A stretch of 64,000 nt of DNA. It comes from Combretum micranthum. Lineage: Eukaryota > Streptophyta > Magnoliopsida > Myrtales > Combretaceae. Below, piece after piece: positions 52,471 through 64,000 of this stretch. A program made the translations under genes and the position numbers. The stretch is taken from the NCBI GenBank assembly GCA_024138025.1, contig JAMXBD010002242.1, forward strand, positions 62,001 to 126,000, in the 5' to 3' direction. The notes below the pieces were generated by a model. The model did not search any database and was not told the origin of the DNA. It saw only the letters and a program-made list of their open reading frames with translations. Each line of letters begins with the position of its first letter. Positions within the stretch are counted from its first letter, which is position 1.

Positions 52471-54102
52471 ATGTCTTATCATATATGTTACTGTTGTTTG
52501 AGTTATATCCAAACTAATTGTACTTTGTTATTTTCAACTCATGAAAATTTTGGATTGTTTAGTGTCCTCAACATGCTCTATTTATATTCAATATTATATC
52601 TAGTGTTCATTTCAAACATATATATATGTATTTATGTTTTGGAGTCCTATTAAGTATACTATAATTTATTTTTTATGATTGAACTAGTGATAGATTACTG
52701 AATATTATAGTTGTGGGAAAAAAAAAAAAAGTTACACTCATTATCTTGTTTTAAAATTATTACTAACATCTATTATCATATATGCTTATTGTCATTATAA
52801 TGAAAACCCCTTTGTATTTTAAAGTTATCACTTGTATTTCATTAGTTTATCAATACAATTTATTCTATCCATCTATCATATGCCCGTATATTTCTATAAA
52901 TAAACTATAATCATCCATGTTTATGATAGAAACTTATTAAAAATTTACAAGCATCTACTATTTGTAGGTGCTTAGATCCAACTGTTTTTATTTATTTACT
53001 AACTGCTTATAGTTTTAACGATTTTACATTAATTTGTAAGTGTTATTTGGATGATATTAACTAATTATAATTATATTACTATATAAAGATATACGATTAT
53101 ATCTTCTATTGCTAATTCAAACAAATACATGTTATACAACAAAATTGTGCGCATTGTCCTATCATGTAAATTTAGACACTAAGTTAATCCATAAACGTAC
53201 ATGTAAATCATTATGCTTTATCTGTAAAATTATCTCAACTGGCATTATTAACTTTTCACTAAGTACATCAAGATGGGTGCAATTGTCTATGTTATATACA
53301 CACACGCACACATACGCGCACACACATGCGTGTACGCACACACACATATATAATCCTTGAAAGTAGGCCAAACTATAATCATATTCCTCAACATCTCAAT
53401 CAAATTTATGTTAATTTTACATCTTAAATTATTGTTATTTGTTTATATGTTTATCTATATGTTACATATAAGTTTCATAACTTTAAACTTGGTGTAGCAA
53501 TTATACGATTTTATATTGCTTTATGAATGGTTATTCAATATTTACCTCATTATATTTGTCTTTACTTTAATAATGCCCTATACTTCCTTTGTTTACATAA
53601 TTTTTTATGGTATATTATAGTAACATTATAATTTAAGTAAGATCAATTCATTGGAGATTTTTTTTTTTTTTATTTATGTTGATTATTTTGTCGGTATACT
53701 CTATTTGTATCAACCGTCTTATCATTATTATTTTTGTTATATATAATTTTATATTCAAAATATATGATATCTTCTTCTTCTTATTAGAAGTAGTGGCATT
53801 TCCTTTAGGCATGTTATGAAATTTAGCTCAGTAGTTTCATCATATTTGACTTGGTAAATGGTATCCTTATTTAATATAGGGCTTATTTTGGTATTTTAAA
53901 ATTTTGCTAAGGATTCTTTTGAACACCAAATTATTGTTAGATTAACTGTATTTTCTTACTTATGATAGGTCAAGAAAAAAAAAAAATTCTAGGAGTGATT
54001 TTCCAATATTTTATGAATTTTTATATACATATATATATACACACGAATCTCATTATCCGTTTTAGCAATTAAAAATAAATTAAGTGGACATATAATTCAG
54101 GG
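52471..54102. other. AT-rich intergenic DNA, nothing recognised
   Basis: An ACAC/GC-rich microsatellite lies at about 53300-53352 and T- and A-runs near 53659-53670 and 53975-53986. No gene or element ends were seen. Confidence 0.4.
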
Positions 54103-54292
54103 AATTACCGGTAGGGTTTTGTTTTGTCAACCCAGCTGAAGTTTCTTGGTAGTGGTGTGTGTCCGACATTAAGTCCTCATTGACATTTTTGATAGTGAGG
54201 TCGGGACTAATGTTGGTTTTCCAAGAAAGGACGTTGGGTGAGTCATTGAGGTCCAACATAAAGGAACAAATAAGGTTGTCGAGGCTATCCAA
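54103..54292 (-). pseudogene. Possible exon fragment of an unidentified gene
   Basis: A minus-strand open stretch of about 62 codons with higher GC than its surroundings and a protein-like composition (LDNLICSFMLDLNDSPNVLS, then ISPDLTIKNVNEDLMSDTHH). It runs into a GTAATT that could be a donor near 54100. Its upstream end abuts the MITE at 54296, so earlier coding sequence could have been cut off by that insertion. I do not recognise the family. Chance is a real possibility. Confidence 0.2.
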
Positions 54293-54295
54293 TTA

Positions 54296-54510
54296 GGGAT
54301 ATGTTTGTTTTGGTTTTTTTCTAGCAGATATAGACATTTTTTCAAACTTTTTGCTAACAAATTATTTATTAAAAAATAGATATAGATAAAAAAAAGTTGA
54401 CAATTCTCATCAAAAGATCAAATAGAATAAATATAGATAAAATTTAGATGCAAATCGGATATATTTACACATATCATTTTAAAAATGATACAGATACATG
54501 AATGTTATAA
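54296..54510. mobile_element. PIF/Harbinger-like MITE, copy C (inverted relative to A and B)
   Basis: Begins GGGATATGTTTGTTTTGG after TTA (54293-54295). In reverse complement it shares the CTGTATC, AAATATATCCGAT-like, TTTTATCTATATTTATTC and GAGAATTGTCAAC blocks with copy A. The right end is approximate. Confidence 0.65.
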
Positions 54511-55479
54511 TGAAAAGGATTTTGCAAAATGGTAGGAACCCCTAAACTATTTGTTCTTTTGCTTAAAGTATCTCCCACCCAATAAGGGTCATAGATATAT
54601 TTGATAGAACTGTCCAGCATACGAGAAAATTATTACTCAAAATGGATCTTATATGTGAGTTAATTTGAAGATGAAGTATGTCGTTATTAATCGAAAAGTC
54701 TACTAGTGTTATTAATTTATTACTATGATTATATCCATAATCATACCCACAATGTCTTAAATTATATTTTCAAGGTTCTTGGGCATGTTTGGTGATCTCT
54801 CTCTCTATATAAAATTTGCAAATACAAATACAAATTTTCTGTAAACTAGCTGAAAATAGCTCTAGTAGTAATTTTATATATTATTAAAGCCAAAAACACT
54901 TATTTAGCGTCTTTAGCTGTTACAAAAGAAAAAATATTTTGAACCAACAGAAAAAAACAAAAGAACTTACATCAGGAGATACACGGAAAAACAATTTTGA
55001 TGGCATCATGGAATTCTATAAATGGGATCAACATGAAATTCTAACAGCGAATACAGGTACATTGAAATTATTTAGGCGTTTTTATATAAACAAGTATTTA
55101 TTTTAATAAAATAATTAATTTATTTTATAATTTAATCAATTAGCTTTTCTATTGCCGCCCATATAACTGGGGTGCACTATGCAGCGTCATTAAAGGAAGC
55201 AAAAGATTGGTGGAATGTCTATCTATATGAGGTAAATCATTTATTAAGAGTCTGTCAAGTGAGAAAATAGTATTGTATGTGGTATCATATGTGAGACCAT
55301 TACATTGTTTTTTTTCAAATAAACATTTTTTAATAAAAGATTTACCTAAAATAGATAGATTAAGGATCCATCTATCCATTTTTTTTTCCATTAAAGGTAA
55401 TGATTCAGCGTTGAAGGAGAAAGAGAGAGAAAAGAAAATGGATATCCGATATATTTCCTTGAAAAAGAGTTACTACCTT
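54511..55479. other. Intergenic DNA, nothing recognised
   Basis: AT-rich with scattered short frames. None is convincing. Confidence 0.4.
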
Positions 55480-56551
55480 AATTCCCAGGCGGTACGGTTC
55501 GGTTTGGTTTGGTTTGCATCTCGAACCGAACCGCATCATAATTTACGGTTAGGTTTTTTTTTTTTTAAATTCGAACCTAACTATACGGTTCGGTTCGTAA
55601 TTTTTTCGAACCTAAAAAAAATGGTTCGGTACTGTTCGGTTTGTGATTCGATCCGTTTTTTCATAAAATAAAAAATATATTCTATCGAAAAAGTTCAATT
55701 ACATATTTCTTATCAATAATGTAAATATAAACAATAATATTTAAAATTAATTATTTATCAAATAAACATGTAAAACTTATAGGAAGGAAAAGATTTCATT
55801 CATTATAAAATTATAACTATGATTAGTCTTATTTTTTTGAATTATCTTGAACTATAATGATATACTAGACTTTATCTCAATATAAGACATAAAATGTAAT
55901 TCGTTGTATGCTTCTAACTAGCATATTACCAATTATATAAATCAATAAGTAACTAAATAATAGAACTAGATTAATTAGTAAGACAAATAAAAAAAATACA
56001 AAAATTAGAATACTAGAGGTTAAATTCTAAAATCTACCTTACTTATAGATAACATAACAATTAAAACATATTATAAAAAAATAATAATTTTATTCTAATG
56101 AATAACACATATCTAAGTAAAAAAAATTTACAACAATTAATTTTTTTAAGTTAGAATACTAGAGTTTAAATTCTAAAATTTATCTTACTTATAGATAACA
56201 TAACAATTGAAACATATTATGAAAAATCTAATTTTATTCTAATGACTAACACATATCTAAGGAAAAAATTTTAAAAACAATTAATTTATTTTAAAAAATT
56301 AATTGTTTTTAAAATTTGTGACATAGATATGTACCATTAATAAAACAATTAAGAGTAAAAATAATATGTTTAATTTTTTCAATATATAAAAAGGTTCGGT
56401 TTGGTTCGAACCATACGATTCTGTTCATGTTCCCGAACCGAATTGCGAACCGTTTGCTCTTCAACGAACCAAACCGCGAACCGAACCATTTCAAAAAGAA
56501 CCGAAATTTCAGTTCGGTTCACGGTTTGATGGGTTTTTTTGCACAGCCCTA
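55480..56551. mobile_element. Non-autonomous hAT-like element, copy B
   Basis: About 1.07 kb with GGTTCGGTTTGG-rich ends in opposite orientation: left 55490-55660 (GGTACGGTTCGGTTTGG), right 56390-56551, ending TTGCACAGCCCT. The reverse complement of the right end, AGGGCTGTGCAAAAAAACCC, is a typical hAT-style terminus. There is no transposase frame. Inside, a 146-bp tandem duplication lies at 56005-56150 and 56151-56296, followed by a hairpin. The interior is homologous to 11050-11645. No 8-bp target duplication could be fixed because the left tip is degraded. Confidence 0.65.
56268..56315. repeat. Perfect hairpin, 18-bp arms
   Basis: ATTTTAAAAACAATTAAT at 56268-56285 and its exact reverse complement at 56298-56315 are separated by 12 bases, inside the hAT-like element. 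Confidence 0.88.
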
Positions 56552-57335
56552 ATGGAAAACATAGGCACAACGACCAAAGCAGCTTTTCCGGTTCAAAATA
56601 AATATAAATATTGCTTTATAGAAAACTCTTTAACACTATATTCATTTTGTATACTTAATTGAAGAAAGATAAGCGGCCAAAAAAAAAAAAAATGAAGAAA
56701 GATAATTCATCCTTTTATATGTGATCTATAATAGGAAATGTTATTATACCATCAAAAGTAAGTCCAAAGAATAAAATTTATGATATACAATTTAACAATC
56801 AAAGCAAGTATTTAACTTAATTTATTCAAGCTTGTCGGTTAAATATCCTTATCAGTGCATTGGTGAGTATTCTAACGCAAAATCTATTGCATTATTAGTT
56901 ATTTGAAACATGTAGTGGTGAGTATTCTAATTCAAAATCTATTGCATTATTAGTTATTCCAAACATGTAGGATTAATATCAACAATGGTACTTAAATTGA
57001 TAATTTTAAAGTTAAAATATTAAATTAATAATTTTAAAATTCAAGTATCTATATTTTATATTTTTGTAAAGTTTAGTTATCATTGTAATATTATTCCAAC
57101 CATTTATTAAAGAAATCCATTTTAAAACAGATAAATAAAACATAATCGTGCAGGAAACACGAGCTTCTTTGGTTGATTTAAGATCTAGAGTCGAATCAGA
57201 ACTTACAAAATTAATCCTCGTACCGAAACAACTTGGAAGGAGAACGGTGATTCGTCATATAATATTGGCAGTGAAAGGAGTCCCGAAGAGAGAGAGGGTT
57301 TGTTGCCGAGTTTTTGTCAAACTCAAAACTAAACT
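56552..57335. other. Intergenic DNA with a 55-bp tandem duplication
   Basis: TGGTGAGTATTCTAA... units at 56861-56915 and 56916-56970 differ at a few bases. A 65-codon frame at 57148-57345 has a plausible composition but no recognised domain and runs into the next element. Confidence 0.45.
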
Positions 57336-58005
57336 GGACAAATGAGCTATGGCCCGCGGACCAGCCCGTTTAACCCACTTTAAAAACTTAGGATCAGCTT
57401 CTTTTGGCCCGTTTAAAAGTGGGTTAAATTTACCCAACCCACTTAACCCGCGGGCCAAAAGTGGGCTAGCCCGCGGGTTAAGTGGGTTGACCCACCAACC
57501 CACTTTTATAAAAATAAAATAAATAATTATAAGGTAAATATATATTAATGAAGGTTATTCTTGAGATTTTTTATACTTGAGATTAAATTTATGGGTTAAT
57601 TATAACAAAGAATGACAAATTGATGCACATGCACCATAAAATTTTATAAAATATATTATTATTGTTTTAAATGAAATATTATCTAATAAGTTATTTTAGA
57701 AAACTTATTTTTATATAAAAAGTAATTAAAATAATAATGAAATTAATCATTAATATATATAACCTTATAAAACTCTCTTTTTTATATTATATTATATTTT
57801 ATTAGTATAAATAAGTTAAATAATGGGTCCACTTGGCCTATTTAACTCACAAAATATGTAAGTGGGTTAAAAGGGTCAAAAGTGGGTTGGCCCGTTTAAC
57901 CCACGGGCTAAAGTGGGTTAGGTTAGGGTTAGGTAATTTTGGCCCGTTTAACCCGGGCCAAAGTGGGCCGGGCCGGGTTGGCCCGTTTAACCCACTTGCC
58001 CACAC
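57336..58005. mobile_element. GGCCCG-rich inverted-repeat element (probable non-autonomous hAT-type)
   Basis: GC-rich ends made of CCCGTTTAACCCACTT-like words (57355-57505) and their reverse-complement counterparts (57830-58000) surround a very AT-rich core of about 300 bases. Ends read GGACAAATGAGC (left) and, reversed, GTGTGGGCAAGTGGG (right). Such GTGGGC-headed elements are common in plant genomes. Frames translated from it, rich in NP, GL and SG, are artefacts. Confidence 0.65.
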
Positions 58006-58694
58006 TCTTCTCAAAACCCAATTTCCACGAATTACTTTTATAGCAGCTTTGGAGGCTAGAATGGAATGAAATTATACCTTTCATCTACCTACTTGAAAAG
58101 CTCTTGAAAGATGGTATTATAATTACTTGGAATTGATGATTTTGATTTGAGAGAAAAAATCCATATCATTTTCCGAAAAGCCTAATTATGATTTTATTAT
58201 AACCTTATTAACATGAATCCGATTTATCCTATGAAATATTGATTATTGGTAGTCAATGTAAAAGGTGTTTTTGATAAATATACTATAGACGTTCTATTAC
58301 ATTCGTTTTGAGACATTTCCATGATTATGAATAGAGTTTTTTATTTTTATTAATTTTTTTTCAAATGAAATATCTATACTAATCATGATATTAGAGTTAT
58401 CTATTTTATAATCTATTTAATTTTCATATAATCTCATCGAAAGAAAACCTATTTGGATCAAGTCACTCATCTATCATACTTATCACTTTTTCAATTTATT
58501 ATTTATAATTTTTATGCATAACTCACCATACCTATCGTATTTTATAACCTATTTCATTTACAAGATTATAATTTTTTAAACAAATTTATAATTTTATATA
58601 AGATTTAATGATAGATTTTACATTTTTTTATAAGTCTACGGTGCAAGACTCGGTAGAACGTAGAAGTTTCCTTTGATAGGACGGTTTTATTTGC
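58006..58694. other. AT-rich intergenic DNA, nothing recognised
   Basis: No coding frame, repeat ends or RNA gene were seen. Confidence 0.4.
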
Positions 58695-58775
58695 GGATGC
58701 GCAGATGAAGATGCGTAGGATTCACCAACATCATTCCAAAAATCTCCACGAGGAAAGACGTTGAAATAGGTTGAT
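58695..58775 (+). pseudogene. Relic last exon of a third 4CLL copy
   Basis: The stretch ATTCACC...CATTCCAAAAATCTCCACGAGGAAAGACGTTGAAA aligns with the last exon of copy 1 (32005-32068) over about 65 bases. The shared core is CATTCCAAA, TCTCCAC and GGAAAGA, with ATGCGTAGG matching ATAAGGCGT-type sequence upstream. One extra A breaks the frame. It encodes the remains of the motif holding the catalytic lysine (IPKxPxGK). It lies about 300 bases before copy 2, as expected for the 3' end of an upstream tandem copy. Exons 1-5 of this copy were not found. Confidence 0.6.
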
Positions 58776-59050
58776 TGAATGAGATACAGTTGGTCTTCAT
58801 CTTCAATTCATTTATTATTTTTTTAAAGGTTTTGTTTTTTTCCCTCCTTTAAAACATTACCTTAAAAACAGTTGGTCCAACTAAATCATAATGGCATCTT
58901 GTCTTGTTCTTCTTCTCTAGAGTACATATTTATTTGCGCCAGACTTGTCTTCTCCTCTCCTCTAGCAATTACTGTCAACCACACCAATCTCTCTGCTGCC
59001 GCACAAACAAAATAAAACATCACCTCAGAGACTCCCATAAATCTCACAGC

Positions 59051-59067
59051 CTCTCTCTCTCTCTCTC
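59051..59067. repeat. (CT)n microsatellite before 4CLL copy 2
   Basis: A CT run directly upstream of the ATG at 59075, at a place comparable to the CT run at 28582-28605 before copy 1. Confidence 0.8.
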
Positions 59068-59074
59068 CCCTCCC

Positions 59075-62000
59075 ATGGCTTTTCCTATGTTAACAAAGAC
59101 AACAGTTACCACCAACACACAATCAATCCTAGAAACGGCTTCTGCTCCAAAACCAAAACCTTCTACAGCCTCCGCCCTACCGTCCCTCTCCTCCCACCAC
59201 CACCCCTCTCCGCCGCTGAATATGCTTCTCCTCTACCTCCTCCATCCCCACCAACTCCTTCCTCATCTCCTCTTCCACCGGCCACCGTCTCTCCTACCCT
59301 TCTTTCCTCCGCACGTCCACTCTCTTTCCTATCTCTCTCCTCCCAATTCTCTCTCTCCCCAATGACGTCGCCTTCATCCTCCTCCTTCCTTTCACGTTCC
59401 CATCATCTACCTCTCTCTCCTCTATCTCGGCGTCGTCGTTTCACCAGCAACCCCGCTGAGTTCGGAGTCGGAAATCGCCCACCAGGTCCAACTCAGCAAG
59501 CCCGTCATTGCTTTCGCCACGTCGCAATCTGCAAAGAAACTCCCCAGTTTGCCACGTGGACCATCCTCATCGACTCGCCTGAGTTTGACTCTCTGCTCAA
59601 CAACTCTAATACTGGTAAAGAGGGCGTCGTTCCTTACTTCAACAACGGACCTGGGAAAAAGAACCGAGTCAAGCAGACCGACACTGCAGCAATACTATAC
59701 TCTTCCGGCACGACCGGACGAGTCAAGGGTGTTGCTGACTCATCGGAACATCATTGCATTGCTAGCGGGATGAACCGTTCCAAGCAGTTGATGACGGATA
59801 CTGTTGAACCAGATATCGAGCCGGTGTTGCTGTTTCCATTGCCCATGTTTCATGTGTTTGGGTTCTTTATGGTAATAAGAGCGATTGCACTAGGAGAGAC
59901 CTTGGTGATGCTTGAGAAGTTTGACTTTGAGAAAATGTTGATGGCTGTAGAGAGGTATAAGTGCTCGTTCATGCCGGTTTCACCGCCGCTTATCGTGGCG
60001 TTTGTAAAGTCGGAATTGACGAAAAAGTACGATTTGAGCTCGTTGAGGGTGCTCGCGTGTGGTGGTGCACCACTCGGCAAGGAGGTTGCCGAGCAGTTTA
60101 AGCAGAAGTTTCCCCATGTTGAAGTTACACAGGTAACATGTTGACTTTTTTATTTGAATAATTAATTTTTACTAGCCATAAATTGATAATTTTATGTTTT
60201 AAGTAGTTAATTATGCAAAAGATATAGTTTGGCTAGTTGACGCTGACCTTTTACCTGTACTTTGTTACCTTTTTCATGCTGTACTGACAACGACCGTCCT
60301 AGGCAACTTTTATTTATATACCACGTTGATCATCATCTAGATATTTTAACTATTAGGTTGACTGTTCACATGATTTCTGGGGGCGCGGCAATCTCTCTCT
60401 GATGATTGTATAAAGTTGGGGTTCTAGATGTCGATTTTGTCAACCTGGATTGGTTCAGACAATTAAAGAAGTTTTCCAATAAGACGGATGACGAGTTGAG
60501 TTGTTCATTAGGCTAATGTTGACCAGATGAAAGAATCCCTTTGACCGGATTTTCCACTAGGCTGTTAAGTACTAGAGTTTTATTTGATGTGTGTTTGACT
60601 GTTTGTTTCCGTAACAATGCTTAAAGTCTAATGATGTTATCAATATAAAATTGGTGGTGGGGTTGGGGTCCAACATGAGTAGTTGTTAGGCTTTTGTCAT
60701 TGCTGCTGCTTTGCTGCATAGGTTGCAAATTCAAACCTTGGTTCATGTTCCCCACATGATTGAAGCCAATAAAATCCATCCTAAGAACTGTGCGTTTTGG
60801 GACCGCCGACATCAACTTGCTGCCGAATCACTCATTTTGCAAAAAGTTTTGTTGTATACTCGTGGCTAGACCGACCTCATTTGTTTCTACAGGCTAACAA
60901 TTGATATGACCACTTTCTGGATGGCAATAATATCCTAAGTCAAGTTGCTAGTTTCTTTACTGTAGAGGAAGGGACAATGTCATGGAAGAACAATAGCTCC
61001 TGTAATATAGACAATAAATAAGATAATCGATTTTCAGACACTGGTTTTTTAATCTCTAATTAGTATATATAAATCATCCATACAATCTTTGATCTACTAG
61101 AGATCTTGTAAAGGCACCTTTCTAGAACTGTGTGCAATTTCACATGAAATTCTAAAGATCCAAAATGTTTAGCATTTATTACTTCAGATGTGTCAATGGA
61201 ACAAATAGCTTATGATTATTAGTGTAGATATCTCATTATGTGATGACTAGCAATTTCTCTGTTAATCCTCTATGGTCCAAATAACTCAACAATCTTCCAT
61301 GAATTTTTTTGCCAATACATTTGGTACTTTTTCTTGAGGAGTCATGGGATAACTACTTAAGACACTCACTTGGTGACCGAAATTTCATGGGTTCGAGGTG
61401 GTGAAATAGTCTCTTTGTAAAATGCATGTAAGACTGCATGTACATGTGAATTGCTCCTCGTACCCCACCTCACTGGGGATGTGCTTCACTGTCTGTTTTA
61501 GAGTCCAGTTCATGGAAAATGCTGCTTTAATTGATGACTTTTCAGTTGAACAGAAACACATAGCAAAGTTCCAAGCCGACAATGTTTTTGCAACATATGT
61601 TGTTTGTATACTGGGCTTTTGCTCTAGCTTTGACTATGCATTACTTAACTTTCAATTCCAATGGCTTCACATCCAATCATTATATGCATATAGTAAACAA
61701 TCAAGTTAATTATGCCAATTCTGGACTTCTGAATTTCTTGCTCTTGCATCAGGATATGGTATGACGGAGACTACAGGAGGGGGAACAAGGACAGTTGACC
61801 CTGAAGAGAGCATGAACTATGGTTCTGTTGGTCGGTTATCTGAAACTTAGAAGCTAAGATAGTTGATCCCGCAACTGGAGAGGCCTTACCTCCAGGTCAG
61901 AGAGGAGAACTATGGCTGCGAGGCCCAACTGTCATGAAAGGTAAGAAGCTCTTGCCATCCATCAAGCATTTGTGTTTCACTATGTCAATAAATATTTATT

Positions 62001-63418
62001 TTTTCACAAATTTATTAAACTATACGAAACCTTTCATAACTATTAGTTTATCTATGAAGAGCTATAACCACCAGACACATTGCATACTTTGGTTCATGTG
62101 AATAGCTATCATCAAGAGAAAGCTATTAGAGTGTTTTATTTATTGAAATTTCACAAGGTAATAGAAGAGCAAGCACTTGAATACTCTTGAATAAGTTATT
62201 AGAATTTGTAAATAAAAGTGAAAATGGATGTGATATGACGATTTGATGAGGTTATTTTTGAGATGAGATGAAAATCATATTCTTAAATGGCCGTAAATAG
62301 CTGTTCCTGTGATCAGTCTTGCAAGTGGCTATTCCTTGCGTGAAGAGAATGCCTATTCTCTTCAACCAAATGAAGGAAGTAATTTTGCATAATAGATTAA
62401 GCATTCTTTGGAATGCCTATACATGCCAGCTAACACATGTTAAGTTTTTGTGATCTGCTGCACATACGTTCTGCCAGTTTTGTCTAAGAACTAATGGTGT
62501 GTATCTTCAGTACTCAATTCAACTGTAAATAATCCTCGGACTAGGTGATATTCGTATAGAGTTTCAGAGGTGTTGGATTGGTTTTTCAATAGGAGGCTAT
62601 TGGTTAAAATTGGTCAGCTGGATAACATCTAGCAATCAACAATTTTTAATGAATTTACTGAAGCTTATTAACATGGTATGATTTATAACTAATGCAAAGA
62701 ATTGCCAAGAGGTGGATTTGGCATAATGGTGCAGATAGCATATAGATTTCTTGATGAAATGCTTTTTTGCAAAAGCTGATATCGGACCTTTCTTAAGATG
62801 CTGAAATCAACAAAATGATATTGGTTTCAGTAAAATATTAAGCAAAGTTAAATTCTCTGCTGCAGGTTATGTGGGGGATGACAAAGCAACTGCAGAAGCA
62901 CTTGATTCTGATGGTTGTTGAGGACTGAGACGTGTGTTACTTCGACTCTGAAGGATTTCTCTATATTGTTGATAGGTTGAAAGAGTTGATTAAATACAAG
63001 GCATATCAGGTAATGAATTTTGTTAATGTGTTATATATTTAGTAATAGACCTACAAGCTTTTAGCTTGTGTTGCAAAATACTAACACCAAAATTGTTCAA
63101 AACTTTGCCATCTTACATCTTACAGGTTCCTCCAGCTGAGTTGGAACACTTGCTACATTCAAATCCTGAAATGCTGATGCTGCTGTTATCCCGTGCGCAT
63201 CTTTTTTCTTTCATCTGATTTTAAAACTTTCATTATATTGAAGGCAGTCAAGTTTTTATCATGTATGTTCTCGTCAATTATCTGATTTTATTTGCCATGT
63301 GGTTTTTTGGTATAGATATCCCGATGAAGAAGCAGGGCAGATTCCCATGGCTTACATTGTGAGAAAACCTGGAAGCAGTATTACTGAGTCTCAGGTCATG
63401 GACTTCATTGCGAATGAG
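59075..63418 (+). pseudogene. 4-coumarate:CoA ligase-like, copy 2, frame-disrupted; last exon beyond the window
   Basis: Exons match copy 1 one for one: about 59075-60132, 61753-61940, 62866-63009, 63126-63192, 63316-63418. The sixth is expected near or beyond 64000 and was not seen. Box I ([12 protein letters not shown]), GYGMTE and box II (GELWLRG) are present. Exon 2 is 188 nt against 190 in copy 1, exon 3 is 144 against 146 and exon 4 is 67 against 68; exon 5 is intact at 103. Breaks lie near 59551-59560 and 59730, 61752, 61845, 62911-62927 and 63170, with several more in 59100-59470. The change near 59730 is undone near 59770, leaving about 15 altered residues. All resolved breaks look like missing single bases. 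The donor after exon 4 is GTGCGC instead of GTAAGC. Either a decaying tandem duplicate or an intact gene in a base-dropping assembly. Confidence 0.8.
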
Positions 63419-64000
63419 GTAAAATATGGATGTAGTATTTCCAATAAGATTCTTAACCATTTTCTTGTATCTGAGCCAGTAATTTTGATTCCATCAAGTC
63501 AGAATGAAACTTGGCATGCTGCAGGCATCCTTTCCTAAAGTAGTTTTCTTGAAGATTACCACAATGCACTTATTGAAAGGATTTTATAAACTCTTCCATT
63601 AGTTTCCACATGATTAAATGACTAATACAAACATAGAAAGCAATTCTTTTTCCTGTTTAGTACACGGAGTTAGCCCTCTGGCCAGATTGTGTTATATGGT
63701 TTTGAATCTCTGAAGGCAAAGTTGCTTTGAGTCACTGAGTTTCTTTATGAAGCAGCTAGTATTAGCTGCCAGTGTTTGTTGTAGAAGAGGTGAAAGCTTT
63801 GAAGCTCGAGGCAAGAAAATATTTCAATCGGTTCAACTTAGACTATATGAGTTGTTGTTCATTGTCTTTCCCGTAACAGCCATGAAAAACTATTCCCTTG
63901 TAGCATACTGTTGAAACCCCAAACTTAAAATCTTTCAAACTAGTTCAACCAATATTTATGTGAGAGGTTGTTCCTGTTTTTCTTAGGATTAGCCATTGAG
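63419..64000 (+). other. Intron 5 of 4CLL copy 2 (partial)
   Basis: Begins GTAAAATATGG after exon 5. Intron 5 of copy 1 is 616 bases, so the last exon is expected just past the right edge. No PTS1 end can be checked here. Confidence 0.6.

Noticed and set aside
53162..53371. Frames over the ACAC/GTGT run
   Set aside because: Microsatellite translation, with no supporting signal.
57255..58069. Frames rich in NP, GL and SG repeats
   Set aside because: They come from translating the GGCCCG-rich inverted-repeat element; both strands give similar low-complexity peptides.
1..64000. tRNA, rRNA, CRISPR or bacterial-type features
   Set aside because: No cloverleaf-consistent tRNA, rRNA segment or spaced repeat array was noticed by eye, and the window is plant nuclear DNA. 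A tRNA scan would settle the first point.

Overview
The window reads as nuclear DNA of a flowering plant, most likely a eudicot. The evidence is AT-rich intergenic DNA, spliced genes with short GT-AG introns, Ty1/copia and LINE remnants, PIF/Harbinger-like and hAT-like miniature elements, and two genes of plant type. These are a nucleolar WD40 ribosome-biogenesis protein with a telo-box promoter and a peroxisomal 4-coumarate:CoA ligase-like (4CLL) enzyme. The species cannot be named from the sequence alone.

Layout. 1-2849: part of a long LTR in reverse orientation. 5063-10421: a 12-exon WDR74/NSA1-type gene. 12322-18985: a degenerate copia element (minus) with 419-bp LTRs and target-site duplication TGACT, inserted into one unit of a tandem repeat and itself carrying a miniature element. 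20075-22069 (minus): a small two-exon gene whose product joins a copia gag-type N-terminus to a hydrophobic C-terminus. 22070-28581: AT-rich DNA with local tandem duplications. 28726-32111: a six-exon 4CLL gene ending in the peroxisomal signal AKL. 32112-43883: a repeat graveyard with a LINE 3' end, a 1-kb direct repeat, and a copia pol fragment split by a 3.9-kb solo LTR. 45951-52465: a second copia element (minus, duplication TTGCT). 54296-58005: miniature and hAT-like elements. 58695-63418: a relic 4CLL last exon, then a second 4CLL copy with many one-base gaps that runs off the right edge.

The genes do not form one pathway. WDR74 serves 60S subunit assembly. The 4CLL copies are a local duplication about 30 kb apart with a dead third piece, so this is a small 4CLL cluster expanding and decaying among transposons. 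Every coding disruption that could be resolved by homology in WDR74 and both 4CLL copies looks like a missing single base, often in a homopolymer. Sequencing or assembly error is therefore a serious alternative to true pseudogenes.

The most unusual locus is the gag-membrane chimera at 20075-22069. It has an intact frame, a clean intron and no retrotransposon structure around it, which suggests a domesticated gag gene.
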